A program made the translations under genes and the position numbers. This document shows, piece by piece, positions 1 to 7,498 of a DNA stretch of 29,822 nt. The stretch covers positions 1 to 29,822 of IMG/VR virus record IMGVR_UViG_3300030101_005054; one strand, written 5' to 3'. Below the pieces are notes generated by a model. That model was not told the DNA's origin. It saw only the letters and a program-made list of their open reading frames with translations, and ran no database searches. The stretch is from a virus. The first letter of the stretch is position 1, and each line of letters starts with the position of its first letter.

Positions 1-387
1 AGATTGAGCTTTATCTAACTCAGAGGAAACTCTAGCTTGATATTCTTTTAAATAACCGTCATCAACTTGGTTAACTTTTTTTAAAGCTTGATCTCTTTCG
101 TCCTTAATTTTTTGAGCAAAACTTAAAGCTTCTTTTTCTCTTCTTTCAGACTCTCTTAACTTATACGTAAGTTTATCTATTCTTTTCTTAACGTTTTGTG
201 AGTATTCTTCTTCTTCAGAACTCTCTTTTTTTTCTTCTTGCTCCTCTTCTTTTTTTTCTTCTTGAACATCATCCTCTATATTTTCTTCATTGTCTTTGAT
301 TTCAATATCCATTGATTCTCCAGATGTATCGAGAGGAACTAATTTATCTTCTTCTGTTTTAACTTGTGGTTGCATGTTATTCTCCAT
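1..387 (-). CDS. Probable capsid scaffolding/assembly protein (partial)
   Basis: Open from a minus-strand ATG at 387 to the window edge, so 129 N-terminal residues are seen and the C-terminus is missing. The first 65 residues are very acidic, with long Glu runs. The rest is a charged heptad-like coiled coil starting near the motif RIDKLTYKLRESERR. An acidic head followed by a coiled coil, placed after portal, lysis genes and co-chaperonin, fits the scaffold (capsid assembly) proteins that precede the major capsid gene in many marine phages. The motif resembles such proteins from memory only. Another acidic coiled-coil virion assembly protein is possible. The major capsid gene would be expected just beyond position 1. 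Confidence 0.55.
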   Translation of the reverse strand, partial: MENNMQPQVKTEEDKLVPLDTSGESMDIEIKDNEENIEDDVQEEKKEEEQEEKKESSEEEEYSQNVKKRIDKLTYKLRESERREKEALSFAQKIKDERDQALKKVNQVDDGYLKEYQARVSSELDKAQS

Positions 388-389
388 GT

Positions 390-797
390 TTAAAAAATGT
401 TTTTAGGTAAAATGTCTCTAGGATCATCCACCGTTGCGATTATTTCATCATCGTTAACAATTCTTAATTCTCCATCCTCTACCTTTATTCTAGAGCCTGC
501 GTATGTGGTAATTAAAACCCAATCACCCTCTTTACACCATGCTCCATCTGGGTATCTTTCTTTATCCTTGTAACAACTAGGTCCCATTTTTAAAACTTTA
601 GCAATGTTTGTTGTTACTTGTGACTGTTGAATTGTGTCATCTGTAAGGTACAAACCGCTTTTAGTTTTTTTATCTAATTTTAATGGAAATAATACCATTC
701 TCCAACCTGTTGGTGTAGGTACTTTTTCTAGTTCTTTTTTCTTTTTTTCTACAGCCTTGCCATCCCATATATGTTTTGGCATAATTATTTTATTCAT
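390..797 (-). CDS. groES: GroES-like co-chaperonin (cpn10)
   Basis: A 135-aa protein matching the chaperonin-10 fold: a short N-terminal extension, then the core PTGWRMVLFPLKLDKKTKSG at about residues 28-47. A mobile-loop-like stretch follows, then the C-terminal beta region with GAWCKEGDWV, YAGSRIKVEDGE and NDDEIIATVDDP. The family caps the host GroEL ring so that phage proteins, often the major capsid protein, can fold. A phage copy may change the chamber for the phage's own substrate. It sits directly upstream of the likely scaffold gene and overlaps the preceding gene by 8 bases, in line with a capsid assembly role. The N-terminal KKKK run and the length beyond the bacterial form of about 95 aa are usual for phage versions. 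Confidence 0.85.
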   Translation of the reverse strand: MNKIIMPKHIWDGKAVEKKKKELEKVPTPTGWRMVLFPLKLDKKTKSGLYLTDDTIQQSQVTTNIAKVLKMGPSCYKDKERYPDGAWCKEGDWVLITTYAGSRIKVEDGELRIVNDDEIIATVDDPRDILPKNIF

Positions 798-990
798 CTA
801 TATCGAGCTCCGTTTTCTTTAGCAGGTCCGTGAGTTCCTGTATTTCTTGTTTAAGTGCTGCGTTTTTACCTGTCAAATATTTGTAATCTGACCAATCTTT
901 ACACAACCCACTTGTTATAGACTCTTCTACTGCCTTTTGTCTATCAATTAATTGTTTTTTATATGCTGTAAAAAAATTTTCTAGCCGCAT
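790..990 (-). CDS. Small coiled-coil protein of unknown function
   Basis: 66 aa, charged and predicted helical. The second half (NAALKQEIQELTDLLKKTEL) is a clear heptad pattern; a middle W-S-D-Y-K-Y-L-T-G-K segment precedes it. Small proteins of this shape lie near GroES and lysis genes in marine phages as I remember them, without known function. It overlaps the endolysin gene upstream by 10 bases and the GroES gene downstream by 8, so it is translated within the same unit. Confidence 0.65.
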   Translation of the reverse strand: MRLENFFTAYKKQLIDRQKAVEESITSGLCKDWSDYKYLTGKNAALKQEIQELTDLLKKTELDIDE

Positions 991-1418
991 GACTTCATTT
1001 GATCTGCCATAGCTTTGGCTCTGTTGGGAGTTTGTTTAGCCCATTTTGAGTCTAGCATTTCAAAACTAGCACCCACATAATTTAATTCAGAGAGGCATTT
1101 CCACATGTTGCGGAACTTTGATACACCTGTCTTGCCTAGCTGAAATACCATTTCTATTAATAATTCCTTAGCTTTTTCATCAATATCCTTACAATTATGA
1201 TCTTCCATTAATTCTGTAGCTCCACGAATTGATTCTTGTAGATCTTTTTGAAGTATATCCATCAAAAATTTTTCTTCGTATTCAACATTGTCATCCCACC
1301 AATCCTCTACACAAAGATGTCCTACTCCTACAGTTCTTTTGCCCAACGTATCTAAGTAAACCTTATTTCTGTAACCTTCATGTTTTTTTACTGATTCTAA
1401 TAATCTATCCATGTTCAT
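981..1418 (-). CDS. Endolysin, T4-type lysozyme (GH24 muramidase)
   Basis: 145 aa, close to the 164 aa of T4 lysozyme. The N-terminus holds the GH24 active site: HEGYRNKVYLDTLGKRTVGVGH carries the Glu14, Asp23, Thr29 triad with the spacing of T4 Glu11, Asp20, Thr26. The C-terminal helical lobe is present, with MVFQLGKTGVSKFRNM and a W-A-K-Q-T-P-N-R-A motif typical of the family. It cuts the glycan strands of peptidoglycan at the end of infection. No signal peptide or signal anchor is seen, so it should depend on a holin; a holin-like gene lies about 500 bases upstream in the same transcript. Its start overlaps the stop of the 54-aa gene before it. Confidence 0.92.
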   Translation of the reverse strand: MNMDRLLESVKKHEGYRNKVYLDTLGKRTVGVGHLCVEDWWDDNVEYEEKFLMDILQKDLQESIRGATELMEDHNCKDIDEKAKELLIEMVFQLGKTGVSKFRNMWKCLSELNYVGASFEMLDSKWAKQTPNRAKAMADQMKSCG

Positions 1419-1579
1419 TTAATTTTTATCCTTCTTTTAATTGAACCACCTTTAGATTTTTTTTCTACGCCTTTAATGATGCCTTTGTTTTTTGATGCAT
1501 AGAAAACAGACTTTGCGTCTTTGCCATAAGTGTCTTTCATCGATTTCATTATCTTTCTACCTTTTTTATTTAATGGCAT
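1415..1579 (-). CDS. Small basic phage protein (54 aa)
   Basis: Starts at the ATG at 1579, which overlaps the stop of the gene before it (TAATG), and ends with a TGA overlapping the endolysin start region. The product begins MPLNKKGRKIMKSMKDTYGK and continues DAKSVFYASKNKGIIKGV; about a third is Lys or Arg. Near-identical short proteins with a G-K-x-x-x-S-V-F-Y-A-S-K-N-K-G motif recur in marine and other phages as I recall, always without known function. The tight couplings on both sides and the conserved motif argue that it is real. DNA binding or a virion role is a guess. Confidence 0.7.
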   Translation of the reverse strand: MPLNKKGRKIMKSMKDTYGKDAKSVFYASKNKGIIKGVEKKSKGGSIKRRIKIK

Positions 1580-1806
1580 TATTTTTTTACTTTTCCACCC
1601 CTTTTCATGCCTCTAGCCTTAAGAGCTTTAGTCGCCGCAGCAAGGCCACCTTTTTTAAAATTTGTTTTTGTATTAATAATTGAGCCCTCTCTAGAGCCCT
1701 TAACAACTCCACCTTTTTTTAAAAAACCCATTTTATTACGAACAGATTTTGGTAACTTAGGTAATCCTTTATTTTTCTTTGGTATAGGTTTTAAATTTTT
1801 CTTCAT
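1579..1806 (-). CDS. Lys-rich small protein with KGG repeats (75 aa)
   Basis: A strongly basic protein with no acidic run. The motif K-K-G-G occurs twice (FLKKGGVVKG and FKKGGLAAATK) and a related R-G-G-K-V-K-K ends it. Its start is set by a strong Shine-Dalgarno, AGGAGGCGAC directly before the ATG; this element overlaps the stop of the 37-aa gene upstream. The pattern G-G-L-A-A-A-T-K-A-L-K resembles short tail-end motifs of marine phage structural proteins. Function unknown: nucleic acid binding inside the head is conceivable, but nothing in the sequence proves it. Confidence 0.65.
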   Translation of the reverse strand: MKKNLKPIPKKNKGLPKLPKSVRNKMGFLKKGGVVKGSREGSIINTKTNFKKGGLAAATKALKARGMKRGGKVKK

Positions 1807-1814
1807 GTCGCCTC

Positions 1815-1928
1815 CTATTTTTTACCTATTACTTTTTGTAAACTTTTAGCTTGTTTAGCATGCAAATTGGAAGCTTTTTTCAAACCTTTAATAACTTTTT
1901 TAACTTTCTTTACTTTACCTTTTTTCAT
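1815..1928 (-). CDS. Lys-rich mini-protein (37 aa)
   Basis: Begins at the ATG at 1928, overlapping the TGA of the holin-like gene (ATGA). The product MKKGKVKKVKKVIKGLKKAS plus a 17-residue tail is almost half Lys and predicted to be an amphipathic helix. Its own stop overlaps the Shine-Dalgarno of the 75-aa basic gene, so the two are probably coupled. It is too short to assign; the gene-tight packing is the main support. Confidence 0.55.
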   Translation of the reverse strand: MKKGKVKKVKKVIKGLKKASNLHAKQAKSLQKVIGKK

Positions 1929-2314
1929 TTCTTTTTAAACATTCCTATTGCGCTAGATCCCGCCTTGATGCCGAAGCTCGCAGAAATCGCAATGTACAAC
2001 AAATTATGATAATACGACGGCAAATCTTGGAGTGCGAGGAAGCCTTTATGCACATGTTCTTGTAAAGGCGTGAATACTAAAACGGCTGGAAGTAGTAGAA
2101 CAATGAGTGCCACCTCATCTTTCCAGCTGCCTTTCATTTGGTCAACAGCACTTTGCTCCCAGGCTACTTTGCCAGCAATCTGATCTTCTTTTAGTTTCTG
2201 CGTTGCTTTGATAGTTGTTAATTTTAATTCTTGTTTTGCCTTTTTAGTTTCGACAAAACCCTTGACGCCATCAGCGACGACGCCAAGAAGTGGTTTTGCT
2301 AATAGTTGCCACAT
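1925..2314 (-). CDS. Holin-like membrane protein (GTA-type 3TM holin family)
   Basis: 129 aa. The N-terminus carries a short hydrophobic stretch (LLGVVADGVKGFV), then a charged helical linker, then two strong membrane segments: VALIVLLLPAVLVFTPL (about residues 68-84) and LLYIAISASFGIKAGSSAI (about 105-123). The arrangement K-D-E-x-x-x-I-V-L-L-x-P before the second segment and the final S-F-G-I-K-A-G-S-S-A-I match what I know of the holin of three transmembrane segments from gene transfer agents. It would make inner-membrane lesions that release the endolysin encoded 500 bases downstream. An alternative is a membrane protein of the virion. Confidence 0.7.
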   Translation of the reverse strand: MWQLLAKPLLGVVADGVKGFVETKKAKQELKLTTIKATQKLKEDQIAGKVAWEQSAVDQMKGSWKDEVALIVLLLPAVLVFTPLQEHVHKGFLALQDLPSYYHNLLYIAISASFGIKAGSSAIGMFKKK

Positions 2315-2319
2315 ATTCT

Positions 2320-2439
2320 TTAGATTGCTCCTATAATGATAATTACGATTGCTGCTACGATACCAGCTTTAATCCAATCTTTCATACTCCAATCAGACCA
2401 TTCTTTTAAATGATCCCATAGATCTGCTAAAAGTTTCAT
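2320..2439 (-). CDS. Single-pass membrane peptide (39 aa)
   Basis: The gene has a near-perfect Shine-Dalgarno: GGAGG six bases before the ATG at 2439. The product begins MKLLADLWDHLKEWSDWS, then MKDWIK, and ends with one hydrophobic segment rich in Ile and Ala (AGIVAAIVIIIIGAI). Trp-rich amphipathic helix plus one membrane segment is a common form of short phage membrane peptides beside holins; I recall very similar peptides from uncultured marine phages. It may assist or regulate lysis together with the holin-like protein just downstream. The function is an inference from position. Confidence 0.7.
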   Translation of the reverse strand: MKLLADLWDHLKEWSDWSMKDWIKAGIVAAIVIIIIGAI

Positions 2440-2467
2440 AGAAACCTCCTTTGTTAAAATAGTTTTA

Positions 2468-2653
2468 TTACTTTACGCCCTTGAATGCAACTTTTTTGAT
2501 TTGCGCATTACTTGTCTGCCCTTTTGGACCTCCACCTTTGTTTTGTTTAACAACAAAAGGTGAATAAACAACTGCGGCATCAGAAGAAACTTTCAAGTTT
2601 GGAAAAGGGTTTTTATGCTTAACCACTTCAACTTTTGTTTTTTTAAAGTTCAT
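2468..2653 (-). CDS. Small protein of unknown function (61 aa)
   Basis: A basic protein beginning MNFKKTKVEVVKHKNPFPNL, with a G-G-G-P-K-G-Q-T-S turn-rich stretch near residue 40 and a basic end. No membrane segment or known motif. It starts 7 bases after the stop of the gene before it, with AGGTAAAA ahead of the ATG. It lies between portal-side genes and the lysis genes, so a minor virion role is possible. Confidence 0.55.
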   Translation of the reverse strand: MNFKKTKVEVVKHKNPFPNLKVSSDAAVVYSPFVVKQNKGGGPKGQTSNAQIKKVAFKGVK

Positions 2654-2660
2654 TTTTACC

Positions 2661-2885
2661 TCAATGTATTGTTGGTTTGATATCGTTTAATTCTTGTAAA
2701 GCATGTTGTATAAATAGTAAAGCATCCTCTTCCGAGTAACCTTTACCATGAAACAAATCTTTAACTTTTACTATAAAAACTTCAGCCATTACTAAAGCTG
2801 CCGTTTTGCTTTTCACGTGAAGTTTGCAAAAATCATCTGCCTCCTTCAAGAAAATATCAAAAACATCTTGCATATCATCACTCAT
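2661..2885 (-). CDS. Small helical protein downstream of the portal (74 aa)
   Basis: An upstream in-frame ATG exists at 2894, but the ATG at 2885 is preferred: AAGGA sits at the right distance before it, and it lies one base after the portal stop (TAACATG). The product starts MSDDMQDVFDIFLKEADDF and is all-helical with a mix of acidic and hydrophobic residues, ending QHALQELNDI. No motif is recognised. Coupling to the portal suggests a head or connector role, without proof. Confidence 0.6.
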   Translation of the reverse strand: MSDDMQDVFDIFLKEADDFCKLHVKSKTAALVMAEVFIVKVKDLFHGKGYSEEDALLFIQHALQELNDIKPTIH

Positions 2886-2886
2886 G

Positions 2887-5259
2887 TTAACCATCCTTAA
2901 TAAAATTTGTTGATGGTTTTGATTTTTTCAAGTTCACATTAGCACGCAACTGTGCAATATCCTCTTGTGATTCAATTCTAGCATTATCTATTTTATCTTT
3001 TTGTTGTAATTTTTGAGCTTCAAAACCTAATTTTTGTTGGTCCATTTGCAGTCTTGCCTGGTCTCTCATAGCTTGTTGCTGCAGCTCTTGTTGTTTTAAT
3101 TGAATAACAGGGTCTGGTTTTCCTTCTCCAGAAAGTTGAGTTTGTAATTGTTTTACTTCTTGTAAAAATTGTGACTCAAGAACAGCAATCTGAGCTTCTT
3201 TTAATTTGTTAGCTTCATCACCATTCATAGGCATACCCATGGAATCTTCAGCACTCTTGATTTCTTTACCTACAGCTTCAATTGCTTTTAAACTTACATG
3301 TTGTAAAATGTGTTTGTTAAGATCTACAGCTATTTGTGGAATTAATTGAACAATTGGTGATAAACCAAAAACTATATGTGCTTGTATGTGGGCATCATGA
3401 TTTTGTCCTTCGTATGCTTCAATTTTATCAGAATCAATTAATTTTTGGTTTTCTTCAGCTGGACTCATAGGTTCTGGCTTGTCTAGTTTCATTATTTTAT
3501 CTATGTCACTTACACCAAGAGCTTGATACATTCTTTTGTATGCCTCTTTAACATTATGTAATTGAGGTGCGCTTGTAGCTAGTTGCAGCTGTGTTTGTGC
3601 TAATTGAATTCTTTGAGCCATAGAAAATATATTTGGATCCGCTACAGGTATAATATCTACTCTATCATCAAAATCAGATTGTTTAATACTTCTATCCGCT
3701 CCAACTACTTGATAAGGATATTCATCTGGAAGATATGTTTTTATAACATCGGCTAATAATCTAAATTCTTTTGTCATAGCATAGTACATTCTTTTATGAA
3801 TGCTACTCATGATTCGTGAACCACGTTCAAGTAGAGCAATAGTCGTTCCAACAGGCGCTCCTTGATTCGCATCGCCTACTTGCATGTCAGCTATTTGAGC
3901 AAATCTTTGTCCCGCTTGGACAACAAATCCAAGTAAAGCAAATAATGTTTGACTAGGTTCTTTGTAAGGCAACGGCATTAATCCATCACGGATGGCGCCA
4001 CCCGGAGCATCGACATCTCTAAATTCACCAGGTTGTAAAGGATTGTCGTCATCACGAATTCTAAGTCCTCTCGCTTTAAAACCAGCTGGTAAATTTGACA
4101 ACGTACCAGCATCAATTAGTTGACGAAGAGCTTGCGTTGCCGTTCTTGTTAAACCGCCGATTAAATGTATTAAACCAAATCCATAAAAACCAAGTCCAGG
4201 TAAAAACTTATAATGAACAAAATATTGTTTTTTCTTTTTTGCTGCATCATCTTCATCATAGTTTCTTCTTATTGACAAAATTTTTCTCGAGCCTTCATCT
4301 ATTGTAACAATGTAAGGAACTTTTATATTTTTTTGATCAGCATTAACAGTTGTCTCATATTCTTCTAAATCAAGATCTGCGTGTATTTCAAGAAGTGTAT
4401 AATCATAAGATTCACCAGTGGGTTGTACGCCATCAAGTTGATTTATTTTATCTTTAACATCGTTGGAACTGTATGTCGTATCCTCTGGTGAAGGGCTGTT
4501 CAAAGCTATATCCGAATAAAATCCAGATGCTTGCTTTTTTCGAATATCGTTTTCTGATTGTTTTACTACATGCGTAATCCTTTCGCATGAATCTAAATCA
4601 CTTGCTGTGTAAGGAACAACAAGATCTTCTGCTGGAATAAATTTTGATACCGCTCTTTCAAGCTGACCATCGTAATAAACTTTTTTAAATGTTGAACCAC
4701 TAAGAGGAAGATAAAAAAGCATTTGATCAAGCTCAGGTGTATACTCTTCCATCACTGTCGTGATTTGATAATTCATAAATTCTTTTACTCTTTGTGACTG
4801 CTCATAATTTTCTTGCGTTTCTTTTCCCATAATACGAGTACGAACAGGACCGTCCGATGGCATCATTTCTTTATATGCTGTCGCAGAAAATTGTGTGACT
4901 GCTTCCGCTAATAAAGGATGGTTAACGCTACTTGCTCCTTGAAATGGTTGTGATCTTTCTTCATACTTGAATCCTAGTAAATCTAATCCTCTTGTATAAG
5001 ATCTTGACCAATCATCACGAGAAGATTTATCATTTTCATAATCATCAATTAATTGTGAAGAAATTCTATTTAATTGATCTTCCTCCATTTTATCCGCAAG
5101 GTTTTCAAAAAAATCATCCTCCGTGGTCAACGGTTCGTCGGACACGGTAGTTTCTTCAGAAACAATTTCTATATCAATCGGTGTCTCATTTTCGATAGCA
5201 TCTTCCAATGCTTCGCCGACAACGGCATCAATCTTTTTGTCAATATTATTTTCTGCCAT
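2887..5259 (-). CDS. Portal protein (P22-type, 790 aa)
   Basis: A long portal, similar in size to P22 gp1 (725 aa). The acidic first 70 residues lead into the portal core: DDWSRSYTRGLDLLGFKYEE, then P-F-x-G-A-S-S-V-N-H-P-L-L-A-E-A, a signature of this family. Later come FKARGLRIRDDDNPLQPGEF, the clip and wing region with G-D-A-N-Q-G-A-P-V-G-T-T, and a Gln-rich coiled coil over about residues 690-770 that should form the barrel tube inside the head. Twelve copies form the ring at one vertex through which the terminase pumps DNA. It follows the large terminase by 38 bases, the usual packaging order. The N-terminal acidic extension is longer than in P22. Confidence 0.92.
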   Translation of the reverse strand: MAENNIDKKIDAVVGEALEDAIENETPIDIEIVSEETTVSDEPLTTEDDFFENLADKMEEDQLNRISSQLIDDYENDKSSRDDWSRSYTRGLDLLGFKYEERSQPFQGASSVNHPLLAEAVTQFSATAYKEMMPSDGPVRTRIMGKETQENYEQSQRVKEFMNYQITTVMEEYTPELDQMLFYLPLSGSTFKKVYYDGQLERAVSKFIPAEDLVVPYTASDLDSCERITHVVKQSENDIRKKQASGFYSDIALNSPSPEDTTYSSNDVKDKINQLDGVQPTGESYDYTLLEIHADLDLEEYETTVNADQKNIKVPYIVTIDEGSRKILSIRRNYDEDDAAKKKKQYFVHYKFLPGLGFYGFGLIHLIGGLTRTATQALRQLIDAGTLSNLPAGFKARGLRIRDDDNPLQPGEFRDVDAPGGAIRDGLMPLPYKEPSQTLFALLGFVVQAGQRFAQIADMQVGDANQGAPVGTTIALLERGSRIMSSIHKRMYYAMTKEFRLLADVIKTYLPDEYPYQVVGADRSIKQSDFDDRVDIIPVADPNIFSMAQRIQLAQTQLQLATSAPQLHNVKEAYKRMYQALGVSDIDKIMKLDKPEPMSPAEENQKLIDSDKIEAYEGQNHDAHIQAHIVFGLSPIVQLIPQIAVDLNKHILQHVSLKAIEAVGKEIKSAEDSMGMPMNGDEANKLKEAQIAVLESQFLQEVKQLQTQLSGEGKPDPVIQLKQQELQQQAMRDQARLQMDQQKLGFEAQKLQQKDKIDNARIESQEDIAQLRANVNLKKSKPSTNFIKDG

Positions 5260-5297
5260 AATTTTTTATATCCTATTCATCATAATTAATCTAGTCA

Positions 5298-6755
5298 TTA
5301 GTAATACTCGTAAACTTTGTGTGCTTTAGGTTCATCTTCATAATCATCACGCAAACTAACAAAATTACCTTGTCTGTATCTCATCATTGCTTGCGTCATG
5401 CTATCAACCAAATCATCGTTCTCACCATATGGAAAAGCTGCACATTCTTCAATCATTTCTTCAGTAAATTTTTTACCCTCTGGAGCCCAAACTTGACCCG
5501 ATTCAAAAATAGGGGCAACAGAATTGACTCTAGTAAATTTATCATTACCTTTTGATGGCGTAAAACTAACAACTGGAATTCCAACTTGTCTTAATTCTTG
5601 AATTAATGGCTGTCCACTTGCTTTTGCTTCTACAATAATTGTCTCTGGTTCCCAATATTTATACTGTTCAAGCGCAACTCTTTTAAGTTCTGGAAAATCC
5701 CAACGATCTTTAATACAATCTAACAAAATAATATTATCCTTAGAAAATTCAGTTCTAAAAACTCCCCATGTGCTAATGGCACTATAGTCTGCGCTTGTTT
5801 TTTTACTAAACGCAGTATCATAACTTTGTATTATGTGGCGCAGCTCTGGTACCTCTTCTCGTTTCCAAGTTTTCCACCACTCACGTTTAATTATTGCTCC
5901 TTCTTCTGATGTTGGTTTTTGTTGATATTGCGCTTCCCAAGACATAACAGGTAAGTTGGCTTGAATCTTTTCAAGCTCTTCTTTTTTCCAATACTCTGGC
6001 CATATCGGTTTACCACTTGGTAATATTGCTGGAAATTCTATAACTTCCCATTGATCAGCTTTCACTTCTGCTTGTTGACGAATTAATCTACCTGTTAAAT
6101 CTCTTTCTGACCATCTTGTCATAACTACAACTATTGCTCCGCCTGGTTGTAAACGCTGTCTTGGTCCAGAAACATACCAATCAAATGCATTATCAAAACT
6201 TGTATCCGTTATACTTTGTTCTGAATGAGGATCATCAATAATTAACAAGTCAGCACCACGTCCAGTTATTGCCCCTCCAATACCAGCACCAAAATATTCT
6301 CCACCGTAGTTGGTTTCCCATCTGCCAGATGCTTTCGAGTCTGCACGTAAATGAACGTCTTTAAAAATTTTACGATATTCCTCATCATTCATTAGGTTTC
6401 TCATTTTTCTACCAAATCTGTAAGACAGTTCTGCTGTATGTGTGGCTTGAATTATTTTCGTTTTAGGTTTTTGACCCATTAACCAGGCAGGAAACAGGTA
6501 AGATGCAAATTCTGATTTGGTATGTCTCGGTGGCATATTAACAATTAACCGCTTTAACTTTCCAGATGCAATTTCTTCAAACTTTTTTGCCATAATGTTG
6601 TGATGATATCCATCAATAAACTCTGGCCAGACTTTTTTGACAAAGTGCATAAATTTATTTGCAGCTTTTTCGTTGTCATCGTGCATACCGATGGCCAACA
6701 TTAGCCTTAATTGTTCATCTGAATACTTTTCGTAGATATTATTATTGGTAGCCAT
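5298..6755 (-). CDS. terL: Terminase large subunit (packaging ATPase-nuclease)
   Basis: 485 aa with both terminase domains complete. ATPase: a Walker A variant NMPPRHTKS at residues 73-81, Walker B LLIIDDP at 170-176, and the coupling motif VMTRW at 211-215. Nuclease (RNase H fold): Asp313 in SYDTAFSKK, Glu376 in IIVEAKASG, and Asp448/Asp451 in ENDDLVD. It cuts concatemeric DNA and drives it into the prohead through the portal encoded next. GGAG lies seven bases before the ATG. Unusually, the small terminase is not adjacent: a nuclease gene and a 300-base repeat-rich gap lie between them. Confidence 0.95.
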   Translation of the reverse strand: MATNNNIYEKYSDEQLRLMLAIGMHDDNEKAANKFMHFVKKVWPEFIDGYHHNIMAKKFEEIASGKLKRLIVNMPPRHTKSEFASYLFPAWLMGQKPKTKIIQATHTAELSYRFGRKMRNLMNDEEYRKIFKDVHLRADSKASGRWETNYGGEYFGAGIGGAITGRGADLLIIDDPHSEQSITDTSFDNAFDWYVSGPRQRLQPGGAIVVVMTRWSERDLTGRLIRQQAEVKADQWEVIEFPAILPSGKPIWPEYWKKEELEKIQANLPVMSWEAQYQQKPTSEEGAIIKREWWKTWKREEVPELRHIIQSYDTAFSKKTSADYSAISTWGVFRTEFSKDNIILLDCIKDRWDFPELKRVALEQYKYWEPETIIVEAKASGQPLIQELRQVGIPVVSFTPSKGNDKFTRVNSVAPIFESGQVWAPEGKKFTEEMIEECAAFPYGENDDLVDSMTQAMMRYRQGNFVSLRDDYEDEPKAHKVYEYY

Positions 6756-7057
6756 TGGGACTCCTAAACACTTTTACACAAAAAAAGGGGTATACCCTAG
6801 AAAAATCGATTCCATATGAAAAATTGATGGCTGAAAATATAAAACCTGCTTGCTAGCACTCGCCTAAAAAACCGCCTGGCATTTTCTAGGTATCATAATC
6901 GGCGAAAAACGGCCATTTTTTTAAATATTCGTAAGTACCTAGCCATTATTTATAAAAAACGGCTAATTTCTGGCCGTTGGTGGTTCGTCTTCCGTTTTAT
7001 CGGCGATAATAAGAATTATCGTAAGTGAAAATTGGCTGTTTTCCTAGGTTTTTTGGT
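6756..7057. other. Non-coding repeat-rich gap between nuclease and terL
   Basis: About 300 bases with no supportable gene on either strand. It holds short degenerate repeats: GCCGTTTTT-like, CGCCGATTA/CGCCGATAA, ACTTACGA and CCTAGAAAA/CCTAGGAAAA. There is a perfect 8-base palindrome TGCTAGCA at 6851-6858 and a hairpin, CGATAAT 7004-7010 with ATTATCG 7015-7021. The part next to terL carries its ribosome binding site. Location between the terminase genes makes a packaging recognition site or a control site plausible; decay of a duplicated gene end is another reading. Confidence 0.45.
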
Positions 7058-7125
7058 TCATGTTCCATGAGTCGCCAACAAATAACTAGATATAGTGTCC
7101 CAATTGTTGGCCGTTGGTGGTTCGT
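6971..7125. repeat. 18-base direct repeat pair
   Basis: TGGCCGTTGGTGGTTCGT occurs exactly at 6971-6988, in the gap, and at 7108-7125, inside the C-terminal coding part of the VRR-NUC gene, where it encodes EPPTA on the minus strand. The copy in the gap would encode the same residues if translated in that frame, so it may be a remnant of a duplicated gene end. Confidence 0.7.
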
Positions 7126-7456
7126 TTATGCCATTTATTGCCAAATTCTTCACTTTTCGCCCTTCATACAAATAAATATTATTTGTTCGAGGGTCGTTCG
7201 CAAGTTTTGAAACGTATACAATAATATAATTCACTTTGTTTTTTTCATTCCATAACTTTAAATTATAGGCGATTTGATGGGGCGTGAGGTTTATTTTATT
7301 ACCTTTCGCAATCTTAACTTCTATTAAAATAGTATTCATTTTTAACCCAATACATAATAAATCTGGGAAACCTTGAACAGTTGTGTTTTCTATACGATGA
7401 AAGTTATAAAAGTTAAGATTTTTCCTAATTAATTTTATAAAATTTTTCTCTAACAA
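7058..7456 (-). CDS. VRR-NUC / PD-(D/E)XK family nuclease
   Basis: 132 aa. The core is GFPDLLCIGLKMNTILIEVK (about residues 29-48), giving the Pro-Asp, then Glu-x-Lys catalytic set of the PD-(D/E)XK fold, followed by L-T-P-H-Q-I at the place where VRR-NUC proteins have T-x-x-Q. The family includes Holliday-junction resolvases and structure-specific nucleases, so it may trim branched DNA before packaging; its place between the two terminase genes fits that. The start is a TTG (residues ML); no ATG is available near the N-terminus. The last 25 residues carry one copy of an 18-base repeat shared with the adjacent gap. Confidence 0.75.
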   Translation of the reverse strand: MLEKNFIKLIRKNLNFYNFHRIENTTVQGFPDLLCIGLKMNTILIEVKIAKGNKINLTPHQIAYNLKLWNEKNKVNYIIVYVSKLANDPRTNNIYLYEGRKVKNLAINGINEPPTANNWDTISSYLLATHGT

Positions 7457-7498
7457 AATAGTAATACAGAAGCTTTAGAAGCAAAAAGTTTAGGGTTA

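Noticed and set aside
7180-7202. GTTCGAGGGTCGTTCG, T-loop-like string suggesting a tRNA
   Set aside because: No matching acceptor stem or anticodon arm; it is part of the VRR-NUC coding sequence.
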